Below are positions 11,103 through 20,600 of a DNA stretch of 64,000 nucleotides, one piece after another. The stretch is taken from assembly GCA_949130485.1 (NCBI GenBank), contig OX422185.1:9424118-9488117 (forward strand), in the 5' to 3' direction. The position numbers and the translations under genes are program-made. The notes under the pieces were generated by a model. That model made no database searches. It was not told where the DNA came from and was given only the letters and a program-made list of their open reading frames with translations. Source of the stretch: Agelas oroides. Lineage: Eukaryota > Porifera > Demospongiae > Agelasida > Agelasidae. The stretch's first letter is position 1, and each line of letters starts with the position of its first letter.

Positions 11103-11165
11103 GTCACCCACTGGGCAGGACGCGTTTCGGCCAATACCAGGCCTCGTCAGCTGCACTGGGGTGAC
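11103..11165 (-). ncRNA. Type I hammerhead ribozyme (predicted)
   Basis: Read on the minus strand, the segment has all parts in order: stem I 5' strand gtcaccc, an internal loop, gcag, the core CTGACGA, stem II GGCC with loop TGGTATT and GGCC, then GAA, ACGCGT and the cleavage triplet GTC, then ctgc, an internal loop and gggtgac. Stem I therefore forms 4 + 7 pairs around an internal loop. Stem III is only the self-complementary ACGCGT, as in the minimal type I hammerheads known from Penelope-like elements and retrozymes, which can act as dimers. Predicted cleavage falls between 11119 and 11118. The core base after CTGA is C, a position that tolerates any base. Confidence 0.85.
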
Positions 11166-11849
11166 CAGGAGTGGGGACTGCTATCTCATACACAGAATGC
11201 CCCTAGTGGGGTTTGGAAATAAGGCTATAGATCTCCTTCAAGCCTAAGTGGAGCCTGGAAATGGAATGAGCTAGGCCGCAAGCCTAAGTTGGGGCATATA
11301 GTCATGTACCCATCATTATGTTGTTTGCTGTTTCCATAGGAGAAAACTGCAAGCAGCACATTAAAAGCTGCATAAAAGCCAGGATAAGTGGCTTAGCGTC
11401 AGGCTTAAGCTAGTTTGTCTGTGAAGCAATTTGACACACAAAAGAGAACGTAATCATGGGAACTGGGGGTGGAGAGGCTTTTGTGGTAGGGAGGAGGTAA
11501 ACTTAGTCTATCGAAGAAGATGCTAAACATTCTTCCTGTTTGACTGTAAGCAAGTTTACAATGGTGTCTCAGATGGAGATTGAGGACACAGTTCAGATAT
11601 AGAAACTGGAAACAGCATAACACATTTGACAGTAGTCTCGTGACCAAACCTTCACACATGTGTGAAGAGGGTCTGGTGTTCTGAGTGACATTTCTTGTCA
11701 CATGGGACAGGGTCACTCTCAAATTCAAGAGCTCCAATCAGACTTTGCGGAAGGCATAATCTATTGCTTGGGGTAAGCAAGATATTGTCGTGCTTTGAAT
11801 TGCAGAGAAAATGTGTCTAGCACCTTTTTACCGCTACGTAGCCCATTAC
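11166..11849. other. Non-genic stretch
   Basis: No gene or clear repeat. The 110-residue minus frame at 11405-11737 has no recognisable features. Confidence 0.35.
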
Positions 11850-12000
11850 ACAAAGTCACAAAAAAGTTTTCTGAACAAAAACAAGCACATGTAGGGATGG
11901 AACCCTCAAAAACCAGGCAAACAAGATGGGAACGACACCACAACACTTTCACACCATCCCTACATCTTGTGCCATTTTGCCTTGTGTTGGTTTGTGTGCA
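11850..12000 (+). repeat. Third copy of the 7490-type repeat
   Basis: It shares acaaaaaagttttctgaac, catgtagggatggaaccctc and the closing catccctacatcttgtgcc with 7600-7700. It lies head to head with the copy at 12258-12500. Confidence 0.8.
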
Positions 12001-12257
12001 TAGGAGGGTGGTGGAAGGCACTGGCTTGGGTAGTGCTCATGGGTATGTAGTGCATGTTGATGTGCATGGAGAGTAAGGTGTGTTGTGGGTTGCTGCAACG
12101 CAATTGCATTGAGCATGGTAGATACGGTCAGTCTTGTATGCTGAACGTGGCAGATATCTTGTATGCAGGAAGGCTGGTGAGTGAGCAGTAGTGAGTGGCT
12201 TGTTCGCTTATTTAGTGGGTTCGAATAGGCTAATGTACATGTTGAGAGTTTTGTGGT

Positions 12258-12500
12258 GTGCATACTTGGCAAAATGGCACAAGATGTAGGGATGTTGTGA
12301 AAGTGTTGTCGTGTCATTCCCATCTTGTTTGCCTGGTTTTTGAGGGTTCCATCACTACATGCACTTGTTTTCGTTCAGAAGACTTTTTTGTGACTTGTTC
12401 CTGTTGTTTTCTTTTTAAGAGAGAAGAGAGGTGGGAGGGGAGGCTGAGGCGAAAATGCATGGTCTGTAAAGTAAAAAGTATAGAACTTTGTTGTTCAAAG
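12258..12500 (-). repeat. Repeat unit of the 7490 type, minus copy
   Basis: Reverse-complement match to 7490-7745 through the dodecamer-like core, the aacaagtcacaaaaaagt phrase, the pyrimidine tract and the tttacagaccatgcat phrase. It forms part of the right arm of the large inverted duplication. Confidence 0.8.
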
Positions 12501-12566
12501 GAACCACGAAAGAGTTGTCGTAAACATCCGAAAATCAAACTTTTTTATTTAGGTTAGACACCAAAC

Positions 12567-12931
12567 TAGGGCTGCCATGACATGTAATTTTATGTCATAT
12601 GATATGACGATATGTCGTGACATGAGGTTCATTTCTGAAATTGTAATCTATCACTGCATGAAAAAAGTCTTAAGTGACTCAGTAACTTAGTATGCTAGTG
12701 TTTGGTAAGTTACGAGTACATGTGACCTTCGACAAGTGGAAATATAGGTCTGTTGGCTCAAATTTCCTACATTCTGTGTCAGCTTCTTGTGTGTTTAGGT
12801 AAATCCCAGCTACGTAATTATGCAAATGCACACTGTTTAAGAATATTGATATAGACTTGGCTTATGTCATATCATGTCAAGACTACTTTATGTCATGACA
12901 TAACGACATATGACATATCGTGGCAGCCCTA
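12567..12931. mobile_element. hAT-type MITE with 8-bp target-site duplication
   Basis: The termini are TAGGGCTGCCAtga and its complement, and the subterminal parts are rich in tgtcatatgayatgacgata-like phrases in both orientations. The flanking octamer caccaaac is present at 12559-12566 and again at 12932-12939. An 8-bp duplication and a short TIR of this form are hallmarks of the hAT superfamily. It has no coding capacity. It inserted into the right arm of the inverted duplication, since the left arm lacks it. Confidence 0.9.
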
Positions 12932-13110
12932 CACCAAACCATAGGAATTTATGGGATTTAGAAGCCCAAGAAATACCTTACATAATACCTAAGTGTGAAG
13001 CGTGCATTTTATGATGCTTTATGCAGGCATTATAAATCCCGTAGATCCCTACACTGCGGTGTCAAACCAATTTAGACCATAGCTATACTTACCGTCAAAC
13101 TGTTACTGCA

Positions 13111-13440
13111 ATGGTGTCTTACAACTTGGTATTACGTGACCTCGGTGGGGATGAAGTCTACAGAGAGTTTTTCTGTGAACCCAATAGTAGTCCACATGAA
13201 TTGGGAGCAGCTGAGCCACCGCCTGTTTCAGCAGCTGCCTCCTCTAGTGCAGGAGTTTTGAATGAAGCCAATGTTAACTCACTGCTACTAGCTGCACTAG
13301 AGCAGTTCGAGGACCAAGCTACCAATCGGGCTACTCTTTGCATTGGGAGACTTAGGCACAACACAAAAGGAGGATACTAAAAAGACACTAGCCCAAATGT
13401 CAACTTTGGAGAAAAATCAGGAGAAAATTCGGAAATGAAA
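13111..13440 (+). pseudogene. Small unidentified gene or relic (right arm)
   Basis: The frame starts MVSYNLVLRDLGGDEVYREF, continues through an Ala/Ser/Pro stretch (SAAASSSAG) to LLLAALEQFEDQATNR, then loses frame. EDTKKTLAQMSTLEKNQEK follows in another frame and closes with a stop near 13436. The inverted copy at 6975-7295 keeps NRLLIAAEDVKKTPAKM in one frame, so a frameshift or a small insertion lies near 13330-13375 here. It may equally be a gene with a short intron. I do not recognise the family. Confidence 0.5.
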
Positions 13441-14183
13441 AGCCTGGATTTGAGGCTAGTCATACAGACGACAAAGGTTATGCCACATGTGCCAACTGAA
13501 ATCAGCGTCTTCGCTGATGCACCTAACTGACTGGCAAGTGCTAAAGCTCTATGATGGCAGGCCCATGTGTAGCACTATATCTACCTCTGTGCTAGCTATC
13601 ATTACATGGATATCATGATATACACTGGGTATTAGTATTTAAACTGTACATGAAGCTTATACTGAGCATAGACTCTACTATCTATGTACTGAGCAGGACA
13701 CATCTCACGCACAGTAGTACATTCATGCACACTTATCAATCCTGAAACAGGGACACAATCCAGCACAATGGTTAGCAACAAGGCAAAGTAGGTTGAGAAC
13801 TCCACAAGGCACAACTCCCTGAACTCGATACAATACTCATTCAGCAACATGGAGAGTCATGTGACAGAAATACTGCCGACCAATATCAAAGTGAAGTATC
13901 TTATTCCCAGACTTCGTTGGGAATGAGACTGAAGTGTCAGTGTGTGTGTGTGCTCACTGAGTTTAAACAGTCTGTCAGTTGATATTTCCCTGTTCATCAG
14001 TATTGGTGCAGCTTGCATGTGTTCTTGCAAATCTGTAGGATTCATCCTGTCTAGCCAACGTACATTATCCCATGGTCTGAACAGAGGATCCAGTACACAA
14101 CACCTTTTCCATTGGTCAGAGGGAACCAGATCTTTCAAGTTTACCAGGATCTGTAGTTTGGTCGGGTATGAAGTATGGGTATG
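13441..14183. other. Non-genic stretch upstream of the large gene
   Basis: No coding exon supported. There is a short inverted phrase near 13903 (tattcccagacttcgttgggaat). It may include the promoter of the following gene, but I see no clear TATA or initiator. Confidence 0.35.
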
Positions 14184-14221
14184 GTCCTGACCCCTCTCCA
14201 TAGTTGGAGAGGGGTCAGGAC
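14184..14221. repeat. Perfect 17-bp hairpin
   Basis: gtcctgacccctctcca, then tagt, then tggagaggggtcaggac: a perfect 17-bp stem with a 4-base loop, about 205 bp upstream of the predicted start codon of the CARD/Ig/ankyrin gene. It could be a tiny foldback remnant or a structured RNA. Confidence 0.9.
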
Positions 14222-14426
14222 TCTTCTGATGGACTGATAGGTTGCAGGTGTATGGGATATAACAACAGTGGCCCTTGGTCGATCAGCGTTGAGCAATAGC
14301 TATTGTCTATTGAGGTGCTTATGATTCACAACTCTAGCTAGGTAGCCATTTGTCTTCAGACAACACGTTTCTCGTCAACCTGTGCAGCAACAACACAAAG
14401 ACTCACAATCCTAGAAAATAGCCACC

Positions 14427-14649
14427 ATGAAACATCTTCAGAAGATTATAACTCATAAGCTCTTTCAGACTAGAGTTATGGCTGTGCAACACTGGACTAT
14501 GATAATTTTTGTTCTAACTGCAGATAAAGCTCCAGAAATTGTTGGTAACCCTGAGTCTTGTATTGATGTGACCCCTGGGGAAGCTGCATCATTTTCTGTC
14601 CAAGCTATTGGAGATGACCCACTTGAATATGTTTGGGAGCATCAGTCAG
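14427..14649 (+). CDS. Exon 1: N-terminus and first half of an Ig domain
   Basis: The leader of 32 residues includes a short hydrophobic run ([10 protein letters not shown]), followed by an Ig A-to-C strand region ([10 protein letters not shown]..., ending EYVWEH) with the core Trp. The bases before 14524 also look like a polypyrimidine tract and acceptor (ttgttctaactgcag), so the true exon may start at 14524 and join an unseen upstream exon in phase 1. A phase-1 donor (cag, gtacat) follows 14649. A second strong donor (gtaagc, after 14693) ends in phase 0. Confidence 0.65.
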
Positions 14650-17600
14650 GTACATCTGAAGGCATACAAAGGTTGCACATACGTATAGTTGGGGTAAGCC
14701 TGAACAAGACTGTGGTCTATAGAAAATTTTGTCTGTCTATCTGTCTATCTCTGTCTGTCTGTCTGTTTTCTATGCCATTTGGAGTGGTAGGATGTGTGGT
14801 GCATGATATAACTTTCATTACCACGTCCAACATAATCGGGGTGAGCGTGAGTGAGCCCCACACTAGTGAGTTAAATTGCAATTTTTTATTTTATTATTAT
14901 CTGTCGTACGTCATTCCGTATGTTTTTGATGCTATAATTTAACATGATAGCCGGAGGCTACATACGGACCGTATGTAAGATTTGTACTTTCTTTCCTGAT
15001 GGAGAGAATTTTCCGGTCGACTCCTAACCAAGTTCTGACAGAACATGCTGAGTGGCTGCCAGGTGTGCGACTGAGGCATTCAGTACCACCTGTGCAGTAC
15101 ATATGGAGGATTGTGAGGGTTGGTGAGGGTTGGTTGTCCGGCTGTCATGGCTCAGTGGCAGAGCACTGGCGGCTCAAGCCAGACGTGTCCTGGGTTCGAC
15201 TCCCGGCAACTGCCGCCGACCTTTTCACTTTTCTCTATTTTTCACCTCATAACATCTAAATTCCAGTTAGAGCATAAAATTCTTCAACAATACAGCCTAT
15301 AGTTCCATAATTTGCACCAATTGAATAGCTAGTGCATATGTAGCATGCATAATGACTTTCCCAGTATAAGCTGCCTAAAGGAAAAGGACAGTGAATGAAA
15401 AAATAAGCTAACTAGGCTGTGTGCTCATAAACAGCAGATCCTAGTTTCCTAGCTTGTGTGGGCATGCAATTCTGGTAAGGACTGTGCCTTTGCTATTTGT
15501 ATGGGATCAGCATTGCACTTCACTCAGGATCGCCCCACTATGATTCGTCATCTGTCTAGTTACTGAACTGGGGTGACAGTAGTGGAGTTATCTAATTCAA
15601 ACGCTTTCCTCAACTTGTTGATCTACACATTAGTTACTGGTGAGCAACCTGTGGACTATGGATGTTTTTCCTCTGGAAGGAAAGCCAAAGGAAAAGCTGC
15701 ATCAGTCACATTGCAAAAGTGCTACAGTATTCTGACAAACCAGATAACACCAGAAGATATAGCGCCAGAGTTGTTTGCCAAAGAGATCATTAATGGAAAT
15801 GATGTTGAAAAGGCGAAAAACTTTCTCTATCTCAAGCAAGTACGTGCCCAAAACTTACTACTGACGCTGATGAGGAAAGTAGAGGCAAGGCCTGAGTGGT
15901 TTGACACCATCTGCAACATCCTTGAGAAGGAGTCAGTCACTGTTGTGGAGAATCTGAGAAGTACGCATGTTAAGTTGTGACTCTGCATGCAATCCATACT
16001 ACCTCAATAGCTATTCAACGAAACGTAAGATTAGTGCTAATTTTTTTACATGCAGCTCAGTTTGAAACAGCCATAAAGGTAAGCATTTTCTACATGCATA
16101 TAAGTTAATTGATTTTCTTTCAAATTTGCTTTTCTGCTTATCTTTATTCATAGAAGATTGATGGCTGGCAGGCCATGTCCACTGATGATGGTAGGTTTGC
16201 TGGGGTGGACACAGCAACACTGACAGTTTCCCGAGTCCAGCAGTCAGATGAAGGGAATTACAGGTGTACCGTCTCAAACAGATTGGGGAAGGTGACTTCA
16301 AAACTGGCTCGTTTAACAATCAGTAAGTTTATACTTAGAACTATCATGCATAGTTCCTACTTGAGGCAGTTTAGAGACAGCAGTGGTAAATTCCTATGCA
16401 TGCTAAATACGCAGCTATCAAATTTGCACACTCAAAGCCCAAAACTGTCAGAATAATTTTTGCTATCCTTAGTAGCCTAAGTTATCTACTGCTAGTCCTC
16501 ATTCATTAGGTGCTCATGCTGTGGGGTGAGCGTGAGCAAGCCATAGACTGTGGCATTGAACTGTTGTATAGCTAAGGCTTTACCAGTGCAATATCAGATC
16601 CCAGCACACAGGCAGTGGCATGTAACTAAACAAGGTTTGTCATGATTGCAGAGGATAGCTTGTCATGGCGGGTACCATACAATGGAGCCATTTGTTCTAC
16701 CTAAGTAGCTACTCTGGCCAGCTGTATGCTAAGTCTGAACACAGCCTGGCTTATCATGCTTAATCCTTACTTGAGGCATCTTAGAGAAACAGCAGATGGG
16801 GGTTGCCATGCACCAGCCATGAAGCAGGATCTCGGCCACCTTCTGCGTTCAGCATGTCTACACAACTGTTAGCCCTTGTATACATGCAGTAGATACTCAT
16901 GCTCCAGCTGCCTATCGCCGAATATCGCTGCCAACAGAACTGCTATCTCTTGTACAGTAGGTGCACACACTCCAGCTGCCCTTCCTGGCTGTCTTTCATA
17001 AGTGTCATCTTTCAATCACCTTGGAGTTACCTGGCTGCCAGAGAAATCAAGTTGTGCGAAAATCTTACTTATGGCCCACATGCAGCCCGCGACTATCGCG
17101 TTAAATTACAGTATCAAAAGCACACGAAACAACGTACACCAGATATATATATATATGAAAAATCGCAATTCAACTGACTAGTGTAAGGGCTCGCTCACGC
17201 TCACCCCAATAATTTGCATGGGTGCTGCAAGTTAAATCCACCCATAAATTCAAAAATTGTAGTATATTAGATCATGGATGGTAACAGATTTTAATTGCAA
17301 AGCGGTCTTCAACTTTCAGTCTTCAAATTTCTTGTAGTCAAGAGGTTCTTCATGTGTAATAGCGGCTACTAATTTAGTACATTGCTCTTTGACTTGGAAA
17401 TTGCCTTCTATCATGATAGGGTACACTGCTTATTGTAAATTGAGGTTGAATGGGATTGCAGGTCTGCGTCAAGCCTGAGGCTCTATCGTAGTTGTTAAAG
17501 CAGACTTGCTTCTGCTCCACTGCTGTGAGCGCAGTGGCTTGGTGGTACGGTCCAGGATTTGATTCCTAGCTGAATCCCTGTGGATTTTTGTTACGGAACA

Positions 17601-20600
17601 GATGCTGAATCTGTGACACTGATCCATGCTGTTAAGACATCACTTAGTTGAATTTCGGCTCATGGTTGGGTGCACTGTTTTAGTTGTAATGGAGATCCAC
17701 GTTGCAAGCCTGGGGTGGATTGACCGCATTGTAGTATTGCAAAAGAGTACACGTGGGCGGAGCACTTTATAAGTTTGCCTAAAAGGGAGATGGGCGCTCT
17801 TTCAAGTGTTCCCCATTTAACCACCCATGTGTGCTCACAGCGGTTCAATGCCCTTGAGGCCTTGAATCTATCACCCTGGTGGTGTTGACAGCAACGTACA
17901 ACGGCCTTCGAAGTCAAGTCTTGATAGCACACAACGCTCTGAACAGCAACATGTGAGCGTGGTGTAGCTAGCAAGTGCAGCCACAACATCTATGCAAAGC
18001 CACCCTTTGGTAAAGTATGACACGAAGTTTTTTTACCTCAGATATGCTAGTGCTTGAGGCTGTGCTTTTCAAAACTCCATGAGTGTGTTCCATTAGCCAT
18101 ACAAAGCTTACTCCAGGGTGGGCGCTCACAATTTAGAATAAACTTTTACCCTATATAGGGAACTGGGCCAAAAGTAGGGGGTGGGCACTCTTTTGTGAGA
18201 CTATGGTACAAGCATATTTCCTGAGTGGATGCTCTCATACAGCAGGCAACAAAGCATCAATATATAATTGCACCTGAGACTAGGGAGATACCGGTAGATA
18301 GTGAGGGTATCCACTCAGGTAATACGTAGAGCCAATGCACTTGTAGAGCCAATTCACCCACTTTCTAGTTGGTGCAAGCCTGAGCAAGCCCCACACTAAT
18401 GAATTCTGTATCTGTGTATGTGTGTGTATGTGTATATGTTATATATACTATAGTGCGTGGGTGGATCAAAGGCACCGCATGGTGTCATATACCGTATAGC
18501 GGGAAATTTTCGTATGGTGCAAAATTTCGCATATTTCGCATAAAACTCCAAGATGCGAAAATTTAAACTACGAAAATTTTGATTCTAGCACGAGGAGATC
18601 GAAAGTAAAAGAGATGGCATTGTATCAATATTTGCAACCTCTGGACGCCCTTCCAGACCCCTAACCCCCTGCATAGATAGAGAGAGCAAACAGATGATAT
18701 CTTCTTCGGAACGTGGCCAATGATGGCCTCCCCTCTGACCACCGCTACAGCGAAAGGGTCGGCTCTGTTGCCATCTTCACGCTGCTGGCATGGCAATTCC
18801 TCACCGACAACAGTAGCCCAGATATCCTTGTAGACTTGGTAGCCTCTCACCATTGCCTCAACCGAAAATGACGCCATAGTTGCTGCAAAATGACATGTCA
18901 TGTGAGGGGGTGTGGCAACATGCTAGCGCTTGTGTGCGAAAATTAAAATACGAAAATTTCTTCTAAAGGCCAGTCAGTCATTTATGCGATGTAAACAGCA
19001 AATATTATGTCATCACTTTTATATCATTATTAGTGTAATGTCATGTTTACAACTAAAATTGATAAACCATAACGGTGATGGTGTACACAAAAAATTGCAT
19101 GTCAGCCTCTTCCAAATCAATTCATGGTTTCTCATCCCTAAGCAGAAAATTAGATGTGGGTTGGCCAAGAATTGAGTTACATCTCTCCTTGTGAACGATG
19201 GGATATCCACCATTGGGTTTATCGAGGTCCTTCTTTGAAATCAAGAACTGCACTGTTTCCAAGTTTTGTGCAAGGTCATAATAGCTAACTGCTTCAAAAG
19301 AGAATTCAGCAATAACCCTCGGTCTTTCTGCTAGTAACGAAGCACGGCTCTCAGGTCTCAACTGTACTGCATTGGGTAGTTTGTTGTGTAGGTTGAGTTC
19401 ACTCTCGCTGAGTCCATCTTCTCTGAGAGTTGCTAAAACGTCGTGCTGGCTAGAAACGTCTATATTTGCATCATCATTGTCCCTGGCAAATTGTGTAGTG
19501 GAGACAACAAAACTGTGGCAAATGCTTCCCATTCTTGCTCACCTGGGTACAGTTCACTGAAATCACAACCATTGATTGAATTCTTTGTTGTTAAAGATCA
19601 CCTGCGGGATGGCGTCCCTTTCTTGACGTTGATCAAGCTCTCACAACTGACAAAGGTCTAAGTATGCAGAGGGCGTGGCATGACGCATGCACATTGACAG
19701 AGGATGTTCCGTCCTATTTAGTACAAAATTAATGATGATGTAATGATGACGCATGCGGCTTTCACCCGGCACCTTACGCGACCTTTTTGAATTTTGAATG
19801 GCGAGGCTGGTGTCGTTGTGCGTTGCTGCTGCTTTTTGACTGGAAAAGAATGAGTTTGAGTATGCTTAAGCCACTAAAGCATCCCCAAAACTTATCTGTG
19901 GTCAAGACAGATTCGGGACCCATGACAAACACCCTTTCACTCGCGTCGACTTGAAACCAAGAGTCTACTGAGCTAGCTTCCTACCTAGCCGCTCTCGGAA
20001 GCTGGCGATTGTGAAACAATGATTCGAGCTGGCAGTAGAACGCCCAGCCTCCCTGTTCCGCTGGCTGTGGCGGCAACGACTCGTCGAATACAAACTGGTC
20101 CTAGCGCTATCCCTGGATCAACTGCCTGGCGAGTCAGAAATTATCGTCGGCATCCGTCGGGGTAGTGGCTATCTGCCGGGAAACAGTAACGTCTGTCCAG
20201 CCGTGCGTGGTTCCACACACCAAGTAAGTGCTGTGTCGCTGCACGATAAACCTGGTAAATTTGTGTGACGCTTTAGCTTTCACTGTGCTAGTACTTACTG
20301 AGTACAGTGCAGGGGCTCTATAGTGCTGGAAGTGGCTCTCCTATAGTGAGGTCTGGGGAGAATTGCCCCTTCCATTGCAAAAACCATGCAAAATTTTCCG
20401 TTTCTCTGTGCTCAACCGCTTATTGCCAAATATATGTTCTGCGCAATCTGAGAATTTGCGCAATCTCGAGATTGTGTTGGGCATTCTCAGAATCCCGAGA
20501 TTGCGTAACACATGTGCGCAATCTGGAGATTGCGTAACACGTGTGTGCAATCTCCAGATTGCGTAACACGTGTGCGCATACGCAATCTACGAACTTTGCC

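Noticed and set aside
15130-15215. Functional tRNA gene
   Set aside because: D, anticodon and T arms pair, but the acceptor stem does not and T33 is absent; related copy at 33.4 kb shows it is a SINE.
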